Positions 21,062 through 30,298 of a stretch of 64,000 nt of DNA are shown here, piece after piece. Made by a program: the position numbers and the translations under genes. This DNA comes from Mesorhizobium terrae (GTDB lineage: Bacteria; Pseudomonadota; Alphaproteobacteria; Rhizobiales; Rhizobiaceae), in contig NZ_CP044218.1 of the NCBI RefSeq assembly GCF_008727715.1, positions 1,116,001 through 1,180,000 of the forward strand, written 5' to 3'. Under the pieces are notes generated by a model, which saw only the letters and a program-made list of their open reading frames with translations, was not told the origin of the DNA and made no database searches. How positions within the stretch are numbered: position 1 is the first letter of the stretch; every line of letters starts with the position of its first letter.

Positions 21062-22002
21062 TCGCGCCGCACCCCGGCCAGAACCTCGCGAAAACGGTCC
21101 TTTTTCTCCGCCAGCATTGCCGCATCGCTGAGCTGCGGTTTTGCCCGGCGCGCTTGCCATAATGCCAGTGTCGAGGGGGCGGCCAGCACCTGCTTGGCCA
21201 TGGCGCGTAGCGATGACGGGGCGGGGTCGTCGCGCGTCAGCACCAGCGTTTCATGCGCGTCGTGGCGGCCTGTCTCGTCCGCCTTCGTCGCGGGCGCCTC
21301 GAAATTGACGCCCCAGAAGCGCGCGCCCTTGGTCACCGCCTCGGCGCGCGAGGAGATCGGCACATGCCGCGGCTTGTACTCGACCCCAAGCGAATTCGCC
21401 CAGTCGCGCCATTTGAAGGAGTTGATGGAGCGCGAAGTGGTGACGGCCACCCAGGGCACCCGGAAGGCATCGGCCAGGATCGCGGCATGCATGGATTCGG
21501 CCACCACCAGCTCGGCCTGGGCAATCGCCTTGATGACCGCCTTGGCCTCGCCGCAGGGATCTACATAGCCCAGCCCGGCGGCCTGGCAGACCATCGGCCA
21601 GATGCCGCCGATGGTCGATTCCCAATGCGGCACGAAGATCGCGCCGCCGGTTCTCGGCAGGTTCCGGAATTCCGGCATCTCGGCCACCATCACCGCGGGG
21701 TCGATGATGCCGAGCGCGGCGTCGAGCCCAAGCTTGTCGGCCGTCAGCGGCCCGCGCACCGCACGCACGTCCCACTCCTTGGCGTCGGAGAGATCGGGCT
21801 GCTTGCCATAGCCGAAGCCGCTGCCGACAACGAGTTTCTTGATCCCCGCCGGCAACAGCGCCTGGTTGAGCACGGTGCCGACACCGACCAGGAGTACCTC
21901 CGGGTGAACCTCGCGGAACCCCGGCAGCAGGAAATCCCAGAGCCACAGGTTGAGGTCGTCGCCGAAATTGCCGTGCGCGGATTCCCAATAGAAAGGCTGC
22001 AT
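21052..22002 (-). CDS. exoV: Polysaccharide pyruvyl transferase ExoV
   Basis: A 316-residue protein of the polysaccharide pyruvyl transferase family. It starts MQPFYWESAHGNFGDDLN, where the NFGDDLN motif is typical, and has VAESMHAAILADAFRVPWVAV near the C-terminal half. ExoV is needed for the pyruvyl ketal on the terminal glucose in S. meliloti. The open frame extends further upstream into exoW, but the ATG at 22002 gives the family start. exoW lies 11 bases upstream on the same strand. Confidence 0.88.
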   Translation of the reverse strand: MQPFYWESAHGNFGDDLNLWLWDFLLPGFREVHPEVLLVGVGTVLNQALLPAGIKKLVVGSGFGYGKQPDLSDAKEWDVRAVRGPLTADKLGLDAALGIIDPAVMVAEMPEFRNLPRTGGAIFVPHWESTIGGIWPMVCQAAGLGYVDPCGEAKAVIKAIAQAELVVAESMHAAILADAFRVPWVAVTTSRSINSFKWRDWANSLGVEYKPRHVPISSRAEAVTKGARFWGVNFEAPATKADETGRHDAHETLVLTRDDPAPSSLRAMAKQVLAAPSTLALWQARRAKPQLSDAAMLAEKKDRFREVLAGVRRDYL

Positions 22003-22013
22003 GTGGCGCGTCC

Positions 22014-22973
22014 TTATTTCGACATCTTGGAAACGGCGAGACCGACGGCGCTGCGCAGCAGCTTCGGATCGCGCCAGGCCCATTGCGCCAATTGCCGGAG
22101 CTGCGGCGCCTTGCGCGCCCGCACCAGCCTCGCCTGCCCCCACAGCGCCTGATTTCGCGCCGTCTGCTTGTAGGCCTCGATGGAGGCCTTTTCGTCGGGA
22201 CGATGCGGGAACCGGCTCTGCAGCCGGTCCAGCGCCACCCAGGTGTTGAACTGCTGCTTCAGGAACAGCGGCGAATCGCTGCCCATGCCGTGGAAGATGT
22301 TGATGCCCTCGCCGCGCACCGCGCCGATGCCCTCGGAGAGGACGACGCGGCGGGCGTTGCGCACGCAATCGTAGAAGAACAGCACATCCTCCGCCGCCAG
22401 CCGCAGCGACGCGTCGAACCGCATTTGGCGAAACAGCGCCGGTCCGATCACCATGCAGGACAGATGCAGAAAGCTCCAGTTTTTCAACATGGTAGCGGCG
22501 AGTTCCGGGATCTCGACGATCGGCGGATTATCCCCCAGCCGCACCACTTCGGTGACGTCGGCGAGATCGGCCACGCCGAAATGATAGTAGAATTCCGCGC
22601 CGCCCTTGATCGAGGCCCAGTAACAATCTGCATCAAAAAGTGAGAGCGCGCCCACAGCATTCTTCAGATGGTTGGGTGCCCACTCATCGTCGGAATCGAG
22701 GAAGGCCGCATAGGCGCTGTCGGCCCCGATATGGTCGAGCCCCATGTTGCGCGCGCCGCCCGGCCCGGCATTCGGTTGTTTTATAACGGCAATCCGCGCC
22801 CGTTCGGCGAGCGAGAACATTTGCAGATCGTCTTCCGCCGGCGACGGAGACGCGTCGTCGACGACGATCACGTCGAAATCGGAATGCGTTTGCGCGAACA
22901 CGGATGTGAGCGCGCGAGCGAGAATTCCGGGCTCTCGCTGGTAGTAGGGAATGATAACCGTGCACTTCGTCAT
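22014..22973 (-). CDS. exoW: Glycosyltransferase family 2, ExoW-like
   Basis: A 319-residue GT2 enzyme. The N-terminus CTVIIPYYQREPGILARAL, VIVVDDASPS and FLDSDDEW (metal site) define the fold, and SFLHLSCMVIGPALFR with LRLAAEDVLFF carry the acceptor and base region. ExoW adds a late glucose (seventh sugar) in succinoglycan. I chose ATG 22973; the frame upstream lacks the family start. It is divergent from exoT and followed by exoV. Confidence 0.87.
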   Translation of the reverse strand: MTKCTVIIPYYQREPGILARALTSVFAQTHSDFDVIVVDDASPSPAEDDLQMFSLAERARIAVIKQPNAGPGGARNMGLDHIGADSAYAAFLDSDDEWAPNHLKNAVGALSLFDADCYWASIKGGAEFYYHFGVADLADVTEVVRLGDNPPIVEIPELAATMLKNWSFLHLSCMVIGPALFRQMRFDASLRLAAEDVLFFYDCVRNARRVVLSEGIGAVRGEGINIFHGMGSDSPLFLKQQFNTWVALDRLQSRFPHRPDEKASIEAYKQTARNQALWGQARLVRARKAPQLRQLAQWAWRDPKLLRSAVGLAVSKMSK

Positions 22974-23098
22974 TTTTTTGCGCCTTCGGGAGTTTAGGGG
23001 GACCACTTCGCAGGGTCCCGATGAATTCCGGTCGGTGCCCCCCGTCCAAGGGCTCGCTGACGACATGGCCCGCTCGTCCCAACAAACGGTGCCTGCCC

Positions 23099-24592
23099 AT
23101 GCCAACTGCAGTTAACCTGAAAAGCGTGACAAACAATGTCGGCTGGAGCGTGCTTTCCAAAACCAGCACATTCGGGCTGAAATTTGTCACCGTCCCGATC
23201 CTGGCGCGCATCCTGTCGCCGCAGGAGTTCGGTGTGGTGGCGGTGGCGCAGACCGTGGTCATGTTCCTGACCATGATCGGCTCGGCCGGACTGTCGGCTT
23301 CGCTCATCCTGGAGGCGGAGGAAGACGACGAAACGGTGCATTCGGTGTTCTGGGTCAATCTGGCCGTCGCTATCGCCATGGCGGCCTGCATCTATCTATG
23401 GGCCGATTCCTTTGCCGGCTTCCTTGGTGCGGCGGATGCCGGTTACCTGCTCAAGATCATGGCCTTCCTCATTCCGCTGCAGCTCGCCGGCGATGTCGCC
23501 TATTCGCTCTTGGCGCGCCGGCTGGCCTTCCAGAAGGATGCCGCATGGAGCGTGGTTTCCGAATCAATCGGCGCGCTGACCGCCGTCGGCATGGCGCTGG
23601 CCGGCTTCGGCGTCTGGTCTCTGATCGGCCAATTGTTCGTCTCGGCCATCGTGCGGCTTGGCGGGCTCTTCTACGCTAGCGGCTACCGGCCGCGTTTTGT
23701 CTTGTCGATGGCGAAGGTGGGTGCGCTGACCAAATACAGCCTCGGCATCATGGGCTCGGAAATCTTCAACTTCATCACCTTCCAGTCGCCGCTGGTGGTG
23801 GTCTCGCGCCATCTCGGCCTCGCCGACGCCGGCGCCTATTCGGCCGCGAACCGCTTCTCCAGCATTCCCAACCAGGTGCTTTTGGCCGGCCTGATGGGCG
23901 TGCTGTTTCCCGTCTTCAGCCATATGAGCAACGACACGCGCCGCCGCTCCGACGCGCTGATGCTGAGCACGCAGGTCTCGACCGTGGTGCTGGCGCCGAT
24001 GATGTTCGGCATATGGGCGATCGCGGAGCCCGGCATGCTGCTGATCTTCGGCCAGCAATGGGCCTATGCCTGGCCGGTCCTCGGCCTTCTCGCCGTCTCC
24101 AAGGGCATCATGTCGCCCTGCAGCACCTACATTCCCTTCCTCAAGGGAGCCGGCCGTTCCGGCGTGCTGTGGTGGGTGGCGGTGCTGCGCGCCGGCCTCG
24201 TCTACGGCCTGGTCAGCTATGGCGTCATGACCGGCGGTCTGGTCGCGGCCATGGTCTGGCTCTGCGTCGCCAACGCCATCACGCTGGTGTTCTATTCCTG
24301 GGCTGTGTTCCGCACCAACGGCACCGCCTTCCTGTCGGGGCTCTATGTCACGACACGGCCGATGATCGCCGCGATCATCATGGCGGTGGCCGTGCGCTTC
24401 CTCATCGACCACATCAAGACCGGCCTGCCAGGCGGTGCCTCGGCGAATGCCATCTGGCAAGTCCTGGTCGGAGCTGCGGCCGGTGCGGCCATCTATGGCG
24501 TGCTCCTGCTGCTCACCGAACGCGACCTGCTGAGGAAGCTGGTCGAGCTGATCCGCCAGCGCAAGGCGCAACCCGCGGGCGCCGGAAGCTAG
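23099..24592 (+). CDS. exoT: Polysaccharide flippase/transport protein ExoT
   Basis: A 497-residue protein with about 12 to 14 membrane segments of the MOP (Wzx-like) flippase fold. The N-terminus KSVTNNVGWSVLSKTSTFGLKF and LARILSPQEFGVVAVAQTVV are typical of lipopolysaccharide-type exporters such as ExoT, which works with ExoP and ExoQ in transport. A clear ribosome site is not visible before ATG 23099. exoB follows 47 bases downstream. Confidence 0.88.
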   Translation: MPTAVNLKSVTNNVGWSVLSKTSTFGLKFVTVPILARILSPQEFGVVAVAQTVVMFLTMIGSAGLSASLILEAEEDDETVHSVFWVNLAVAIAMAACIYLWADSFAGFLGAADAGYLLKIMAFLIPLQLAGDVAYSLLARRLAFQKDAAWSVVSESIGALTAVGMALAGFGVWSLIGQLFVSAIVRLGGLFYASGYRPRFVLSMAKVGALTKYSLGIMGSEIFNFITFQSPLVVVSRHLGLADAGAYSAANRFSSIPNQVLLAGLMGVLFPVFSHMSNDTRRRSDALMLSTQVSTVVLAPMMFGIWAIAEPGMLLIFGQQWAYAWPVLGLLAVSKGIMSPCSTYIPFLKGAGRSGVLWWVAVLRAGLVYGLVSYGVMTGGLVAAMVWLCVANAITLVFYSWAVFRTNGTAFLSGLYVTTRPMIAAIIMAVAVRFLIDHIKTGLPGGASANAIWQVLVGAAAGAAIYGVLLLLTERDLLRKLVELIRQRKAQPAGAGS

Positions 24593-24639
24593 CTCAAACC
24601 GATACCCACCCTTCGTCATCACCGAAAGGATTGATCCCA

Positions 24640-25626
24640 GTGACCAATGTTCTTGTCGTCGGCGGCGCCGGATATATCGGTTCCCACACCTGCCTCAATC
24701 TGGCCGAACGCGGGTTCACCCCGGTTGTCTACGACAATCTGAGCAACGGCCACGCCGAATTCGTCAAATGGGGACCGCTGGAGCACGGCGATATCCGCGA
24801 CCGGCAACGCCTGGCCGCGGTCATCGAGACCTACCGGCCGCAAGCCATCGTGCATTTCGCGGCGCTGATCGAGGTCGGCGAATCGGTGAAGGCGCCGGCG
24901 GCGTTTTTCGACAACAACGTGGCCGGCACACTCTCGCTGCTGCTCGCCGCGCAGCAGGCCGGCATCGACAAGCTGGTCTTCTCCTCGACCTGCGCCACCT
25001 ATGGCCTGCCGGTCGACGTGCCGATGCGCGAGACGCATCCGCAAAACCCGATCAACCCCTATGGCCGCTCCAAGCTGATCGTCGAGCAGATGCTGGCCGA
25101 TCTCGACCGTCATCAGGGCTTCCGTTCCGTGGTGCTGCGCTATTTCAACGCCGCCGGGGCCGATCCCGAAGGGCGCATCGGCGAGCGCCACTCGCCCGAA
25201 ACCCATGCCGTGCCGCTTGCCATCGAGGCCGCACTCGGCCGTCGCGCCGGCTTCAGCGTGTTCGGCACCGACTACGACACGCGCGACGGCACCTGCGTGC
25301 GCGATTTCATTCATGTCTGCGACCTTGCCGATGCCCATGGCCGCGCCGTCGAGCATTTGCTGAAGGGTGGCGACAGCGTCGCCCTCAATCTCGGCACCGG
25401 CACCGGAACCACCGTTCGTGAACTGCTCGCAGCGGTGGCGCATCAGTCAGGAAAGCCGTTCCCGGTTCGCTACGAAGGCCGCCGCGCCGGCGATGCGCCC
25501 GTTCTGGTTGCCGATAATGCGCAAGCCAGGGATGTGCTAGGATGGAGCCCCAGGCACGATCTCGAATCAATCGTGGCAAGTGCTTGGAACTGGCATGCCG
25601 GCGCCGACCGAGCGGCGGCCGAATAG
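24640..25626 (+). CDS. exoB: UDP-glucose 4-epimerase ExoB (GalE)
   Basis: The 328-residue enzyme interconverts UDP-glucose and UDP-galactose for exopolysaccharide and other glycans. It has the NAD-binding start VVGGAGYIGSH, the catalytic Ser in FSSTCATYG and the YGRSK tyrosine/lysine pair. GTG 24640 is the start, with AAAGGA upstream and the Rossmann motif directly after. In S. meliloti exoB sits at the end of the cluster next to exoZ; here it lies between exoT and exoK, where exoI and exoH would be expected. Confidence 0.93.
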   Translation: MTNVLVVGGAGYIGSHTCLNLAERGFTPVVYDNLSNGHAEFVKWGPLEHGDIRDRQRLAAVIETYRPQAIVHFAALIEVGESVKAPAAFFDNNVAGTLSLLLAAQQAGIDKLVFSSTCATYGLPVDVPMRETHPQNPINPYGRSKLIVEQMLADLDRHQGFRSVVLRYFNAAGADPEGRIGERHSPETHAVPLAIEAALGRRAGFSVFGTDYDTRDGTCVRDFIHVCDLADAHGRAVEHLLKGGDSVALNLGTGTGTTVRELLAAVAHQSGKPFPVRYEGRRAGDAPVLVADNAQARDVLGWSPRHDLESIVASAWNWHAGADRAAAE

Positions 25627-25658
25627 ATATCGCTATAAGGCAGGAGAAGGGATCCGCC

Positions 25659-26057
25659 ATGGCTTTGTTCAGATTCCGTGCCCGTAACCCGTTCCGCGTA
25701 AGAAGCGTTCACCGCGACGGCGAGACCGACGCCGCGCGGCTGGCGCGCCTGCTTGCCCTGCTCGACGACCTGGGTCGCGAGATCGCGCGCGAACGCAACG
25801 GCTTGCGCGATCGCCACGAAAGCGTGGCGGCGCGGGCGGCCTTCTCGCAGCAGGCGCTGGAGGACGATCAGGCCGCTGGCATGTCGCCGGTGATCGATGA
25901 TCTGACCACGGCGATGATGCGCTACACGGCGCGCATCGCCACACTCGAGCAGCAGATCGATTTCGTTACCGGACTGCGCGACCGGGCCACGGCGTTTCCC
26001 CATGAAAATGAACAGGTCGCGCCAAACGACGTCGTCCCAAGCCGACGGCTGGCTTAA
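25659..26057 (+). CDS. Small conserved-looking protein of unknown function between exoB and exoK
   Basis: A 132-residue product starting at ATG 25659 with a strong AGGAGAAGG ribosome site. It has a basic N-terminus (MALFRFRARNPFRVR), then a mostly helical, charged middle (about residues 25-110) that could form coiled coils. No membrane segment or catalytic motif is visible. It lies 32 bases after exoB and so is probably cotranscribed. I do not recognise a family. Confidence 0.65.
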   Translation: MALFRFRARNPFRVRSVHRDGETDAARLARLLALLDDLGREIARERNGLRDRHESVAARAAFSQQALEDDQAAGMSPVIDDLTTAMMRYTARIATLEQQIDFVTGLRDRATAFPHENEQVAPNDVVPSRRLA

Positions 26058-26214
26058 CCGGCGATCATAAAAAGTTACCGGACGCCCACCGGGAATGTGC
26101 CCACGCGTCACATTCTGATCCGCTAATCCATCATATGTGCATTGCAACATTCGCCCGAAATTGACGCGGGTCCGCCACCGGAAGGGGCGGTCCAAAACGA
26201 AAGTAGCAAGCGGT

Positions 26215-27063
26215 ATGGCTGTGATTTTGAGGACACCGGCGCGAGCCGGTCTGGTGTGGTTTTTGACTGCGGGAACCGCGCTGACGGCAATGGCTGCGGG
26301 CATCGTTTCGGCGCAGGCCCAGGAACAGCAGAAGCCCGAACAGCAGAAGCCGGGCAAATCCTTCGTCGAGACCTTCGACACGCTCGACAAGAAACTCTGG
26401 TACGTTTCCGACGGCTGGTCGAATGGCGACCATCAGAACTGCACCTGGTCGGCCAAGCAGGTCAGCGTCTCCGGCGGCACGCTGAAGCTCGGCTTCGCGG
26501 CCGGCGAGAGCAAGGGCCGCAAATATGTCTGCGGCGAAGTGCAGACAAACCAGCGCTTCGGCTACGGCGCCTTCGAAGTGCGCATGAAGGCGGTGGCGGG
26601 CTCTGGCCTCAACACCGGCTTCTTCAGCTATATCGGCCCAGTCCACAAACAGCCGCATGACGAGATCGATTTCGAGGTGCTCGGCAAGGACCCCTCCAAG
26701 GTGCAGGTCAACCAGTATGTCAACGCCAAGAGCGTCGGCTCGGCCAAGCTGGTCGAGGTGCCCGGCGGCGCCGACAAGGGCTTCCACAACTATGCCTTCG
26801 TCTGGGAGAAGGACCGCATTCGCTGGTATGTAGACGGCAAACTTGTCGACGAAGCGACCGATCCCGCCAAGCTGCCCAGCCACCCGGCCAAGATCTATCT
26901 GAGTATCTGGGGTTCGGACACGCTGAAATCCTGGATGGGTCCGTTCGTCGATCCGGGCAAGCCGATCGCCGCCGAGGTCGACCGCGTCGCCTTCACCGCG
27001 CCGGGCGATGCCTGCCAGTTCCCCGATTCCATCGTCTGCAAGCTGAACAAGGGCACGCAATGA
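26215..27063 (+). CDS. exoK: Endo-beta-1,3-1,4-glycanase ExoK (GH16)
   Basis: The 282-residue secreted enzyme has a signal peptide (about residues 1-36) and a GH16 domain. The catalytic motif DEIDFEVLG gives E150, D152 and E154, the usual nucleophile, helper and acid/base residues. ExoK cuts nascent succinoglycan into shorter chains outside the cell. The ATG at 26215 places the signal peptide at the very start; the longer frame from 26137 would put 26 polar residues before it. Confidence 0.92.
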   Translation: MAVILRTPARAGLVWFLTAGTALTAMAAGIVSAQAQEQQKPEQQKPGKSFVETFDTLDKKLWYVSDGWSNGDHQNCTWSAKQVSVSGGTLKLGFAAGESKGRKYVCGEVQTNQRFGYGAFEVRMKAVAGSGLNTGFFSYIGPVHKQPHDEIDFEVLGKDPSKVQVNQYVNAKSVGSAKLVEVPGGADKGFHNYAFVWEKDRIRWYVDGKLVDEATDPAKLPSHPAKIYLSIWGSDTLKSWMGPFVDPGKPIAAEVDRVAFTAPGDACQFPDSIVCKLNKGTQ

Positions 27064-27114
27064 GCATTGCCGCTTACACGCGCCCCAAAGCGCACCGACA
27101 ATCGCGCTGACGGC

Positions 27115-28296
27115 ATGAGCATGCTGAACATCCTCTACCTGGTCCATGATCTTTGCGACCCGGCGGTGCGCCGCCGCGTGACGATGCTGCGGGCCGGCGG
27201 CGCCTCGGTGACGCTGGCCGGTTTCCGGCGCACCGAGACCGTGCCGGATTTCGACGGCCTGTCGCCGATCGACCTTGGCCCGACCAGTGACCGTGCCTTC
27301 GCGCAGCGCCTGGCGGCGATCGCCAGGGCAGCCCTTTCGCTCGGCGCCAAGCTTGCGACCATCGAAAAGCCGGACATCATCATCGGCCGCAATCTCGAGA
27401 TGCTGGCGCTGGCCAACCGGGCCAAGGCGCTGTTCGGCGGCTCCGCCCCTGTCGTCTATGAGTGCCTGGACATCCACCGCCTGCTTTTGAGCGACGGCGC
27501 CGTCGGCCGCGCCATGCGCGGCGCCGAGCGCCTGTTCGGACGCGAGACCGCGCTGCTCCTGACCAGCTCGCCGGCCTTCGTTCGCGACTATTTCGAGGCG
27601 TATGGCCAGATCAGGGCTCCGGCCGTGCTCTTACAGAACAAGATCCTCGACCTCAGCGGCAAACCACCCGGCCAGGCGAAACTGCCGCGGCCCCCAACGG
27701 CCAACGAGCCCTGGAAAATCGGCTGGTTCGGGGCGCTGCGCTGCCGCAAATCGCTGGAGCTGCTCGCCGCCTTCACCCGCCAGATGCAGGGACGGTTCGA
27801 GGTCGTGTTGCGCGGTCGCCCGGCGCATGTCGAATTCGAGGATTTCGACGGTTTCGTCCGCGCCGAACCTTACCTCTCCTTCCACGGCGCCTATCGCAAT
27901 CCGGACGAGCTCGCCGCCATCTATGGCGAGGTGCATTTTTCCTGGGCGATCGATTTCTTCGAGGAAGGCCTGAATTCGAGCTGGCTCCTGCCCAACCGGC
28001 TCTACGAAGGCTGCCGCTTCGGCGCCGTGCCGATTGCGATGAAAGGAACGGAGACCGCCCGCTTCCTCGCCGACCGCCATATCGGCCTGCTGCTCTCGGA
28101 AGCGTCGGTCGACAATCTTGTCGCGCTTGTGGGCGGCATCGACACCGACGGCTATATCGTGCGCCGCCGCAAGATCACCGTTCAGGATCTCGGCACCTGG
28201 ATTTGCGACGCGGCCGACTGCCGCGCGCTGGTCGAGCGGCTTGGCCGCCTTGCCGGCATCGCGCGCCAGGACGTGCCGCTGGAGGTGGCGGCATGA
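27115..28296 (+). CDS. exoL: Glycosyltransferase ExoL-like
   Basis: A 393-residue GT-B-type protein. The start MSMLNILYLVHDLCDPAVRRRVTML and the later APAVLLQNKILDL, GWFGALRCRKSLELL and EGCRFGAVPIAM fit the fold and the ExoL family. In succinoglycan synthesis ExoL adds the third sugar. Starts at 27115 and 27121 are both possible. The stop codon overlaps the exoA start (ATGA). Confidence 0.85.
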   Translation: MSMLNILYLVHDLCDPAVRRRVTMLRAGGASVTLAGFRRTETVPDFDGLSPIDLGPTSDRAFAQRLAAIARAALSLGAKLATIEKPDIIIGRNLEMLALANRAKALFGGSAPVVYECLDIHRLLLSDGAVGRAMRGAERLFGRETALLLTSSPAFVRDYFEAYGQIRAPAVLLQNKILDLSGKPPGQAKLPRPPTANEPWKIGWFGALRCRKSLELLAAFTRQMQGRFEVVLRGRPAHVEFEDFDGFVRAEPYLSFHGAYRNPDELAAIYGEVHFSWAIDFFEEGLNSSWLLPNRLYEGCRFGAVPIAMKGTETARFLADRHIGLLLSEASVDNLVALVGGIDTDGYIVRRRKITVQDLGTWICDAADCRALVERLGRLAGIARQDVPLEVAA

Positions 28297-29342
28297 CGGC
28301 ACTGGCAATCGAGATACCAACTGTTGACGCGGTGGAGCTTCCGCAGACGACATCGCGGCCGGTCGAACGCTGCATGGTGGTGATCCCCTGCCTCAACGAG
28401 GCCAAGCATATCGGCGCACTGCTCGGCGAACTCGCGGATCCGGCCGAGCGGCTTGGCCTTCGCATCGTCGTCGCCGACGGCGGCAGCACCGACGGCACGC
28501 GCGATATCGTGCGCGATATCGCCGCCCGAAATCCGTGCGTCGTTTTGCTCGACAATCCGCGCCGCCTGCAAAGCGCGGCCGTCAACCTGGCCGTGGCCGT
28601 TTTCGGCGACAACGTCGACGGCTTCATTCGCATCGACGCCCATGGCGGCTATCCGGCCGACTATTGCGAACGGCTGATCGAGGAGGCCTCGGTCACTGGC
28701 GCCGATTCCGTCGTCGTCTCGATGGCGACGAAAGGTTTCGGCCTGTTCCAGAAGGCGACAGCGGCGGCGCAGAATTCCAAGCTCGGCAATGGCGGTTCGC
28801 CGCATCGCGAAGGCGCGCCGGGCCATTGGACCGACCATGGCCATCACGCCTTCATGCGCATCGACGCCTTCCGCGCCGTCGGCGGCTATGACGAGAGCTT
28901 CAGCCACAATGAGGACGCCGAACTCGACTTCCGGCTTCGCGCTGCCGGCCATCGCATCTGGATGACCGACAAGACCTTCATGACCTATTATCCGCGCGCG
29001 ACGGCGACCGCGCTGTTTCGCCAATATCTTGGCTACGGGCGCGGCCGGGCCCGCAACATCCTCAAGCACGGCACCTGGCCGCGGCTGAGACAAGCCATCC
29101 CGCTGCTGGTCTTCCCGGTGGTGGTGGGCACGTCGCTCGCCTTCCTCAGCCTGTCGGCGCTGGTTCCGGCCGGCCTGTGGATCGCTGCATGTCTCGGCTA
29201 CGGCATCTGGATGGCGGTCGGCCAGCGCAATCCATACGGACCGCTCGCCGCCGTCTCAGCGATGATCATGCACCTCGGCTGGTCGATGGGATTCTGGCTG
29301 CAGCTCTTCGGATCGTGGAAACGGAGGGCGGCCGCGTCATGA
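28293..29342 (+). CDS. exoA: Glycosyltransferase family 2 ExoA
   Basis: The 349-residue membrane-associated GT2 enzyme adds the second sugar (beta-1,3-glucose to the lipid-linked galactose). The catalytic part has MVVIPCLNEAKHI, VVADGGSTDGT, the metal-site region IRIDAHGGYP, and SHNEDAELDFRLRAAG. Two or three C-terminal membrane helices follow (about residues 270-335). Coupled by ATGA overlaps to exoL and exoM. Confidence 0.9.
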   Translation: MTALAIEIPTVDAVELPQTTSRPVERCMVVIPCLNEAKHIGALLGELADPAERLGLRIVVADGGSTDGTRDIVRDIAARNPCVVLLDNPRRLQSAAVNLAVAVFGDNVDGFIRIDAHGGYPADYCERLIEEASVTGADSVVVSMATKGFGLFQKATAAAQNSKLGNGGSPHREGAPGHWTDHGHHAFMRIDAFRAVGGYDESFSHNEDAELDFRLRAAGHRIWMTDKTFMTYYPRATATALFRQYLGYGRGRARNILKHGTWPRLRQAIPLLVFPVVVGTSLAFLSLSALVPAGLWIAACLGYGIWMAVGQRNPYGPLAAVSAMIMHLGWSMGFWLQLFGSWKRRAAAS

Positions 29343-30298
29343 GCCTGTCCGTCCCCACTGCCGCCTCCGCGAAAACCCTGGTCGATCTGTGCGTGTGCAC
29401 CTATCGCCGGCCCTACCTCGAAGAGACGCTGCGCTCGCTGGCGATGCTCGACATGCCGGCCGGCGTTGCTGCCCGCATCGTCGTCGCCGACAACGACATC
29501 ACCGACAGCGCGCGGCAGCTGGTGCAGTTGCTGGCGCCGTCGCTGCCGTTCGAAGTCCAGTACATCCACTGCCCCGCCGCCAACATCTCGCTGGCGCGCA
29601 ATACCTGCCTCGATGCCGCGCGCGGCGATTTCCTCGCCTTCGTCGACGACGATTCGACCGTGACGCCGCCCTGGCTGACAGCGCTGGTCGCGACCGCCGA
29701 GGCCACCGGCGCCGATGCGGTGCTGGGGCCGGTCGAGGCCGTCTATGCCGATGCCGCCCCCGGCTGGATGCGGCGCGGCGATTTCCACTCCACCCGCCCC
29801 GTCTGGGTCGATGGGCAGATCCGCACCGGCTACAGCGGCAATGTGCTGCTGCGCCGCGCATCCGCCCATGTTGCCGGCCGGCGCTTCAATCTGGCGCTGG
29901 GCAAGACCGGCGGCGAGGACACCGAATATTTCTCGCAGCTGCACGAGGCCGGCGGCCGCATCGCCTACGCGGCCGAGGCGGTTGTGCTGGAGCCGGTGAT
30001 GCCAGAACGGGCGCGGCTGCAATGGCTGGCCAAGCGGCGTTTCCGCTCGGGCCAGACCCACGGCCGGCTGCTGGCGGCGCAACATCGGGGCCGGGCGCTG
30101 AAGCAGGTCGGCATGGCGGCCGCCAAAGCCGCCTACTGTTTCGCCAGCGCCGCCGCTTTGCTTGCCGTGCCGCATCGCCGCAACCGCGAGGCCCTACGTG
30201 GCCTGATGCATGTCGGTGCCATCAGCGGCCTGCTCGGCGTCCGCGAAATCCGCCTTTATGGCGACAGCCAGGCGGGAGGGCGGCCCCATGCAGCCTGA
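29339..30298 (+). CDS. exoM: Glycosyltransferase family 2 ExoM
   Basis: A 319-residue GT2 protein with VDLCVCTYRRPYLEETL, VVADNDITD, FVDDDSTVTPPW (metal site) and GKTGGEDTEYF. ExoM adds the fourth sugar (a beta-1,4 glucose) of the succinoglycan repeat in S. meliloti. The start codon overlaps the exoA stop, and the 3' end overlaps exoO by 11 bases, so exoLAMO form one coupled unit. Confidence 0.9.
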   Translation: MSLSVPTAASAKTLVDLCVCTYRRPYLEETLRSLAMLDMPAGVAARIVVADNDITDSARQLVQLLAPSLPFEVQYIHCPAANISLARNTCLDAARGDFLAFVDDDSTVTPPWLTALVATAEATGADAVLGPVEAVYADAAPGWMRRGDFHSTRPVWVDGQIRTGYSGNVLLRRASAHVAGRRFNLALGKTGGEDTEYFSQLHEAGGRIAYAAEAVVLEPVMPERARLQWLAKRRFRSGQTHGRLLAAQHRGRALKQVGMAAAKAAYCFASAAALLAVPHRRNREALRGLMHVGAISGLLGVREIRLYGDSQAGGRPHAA

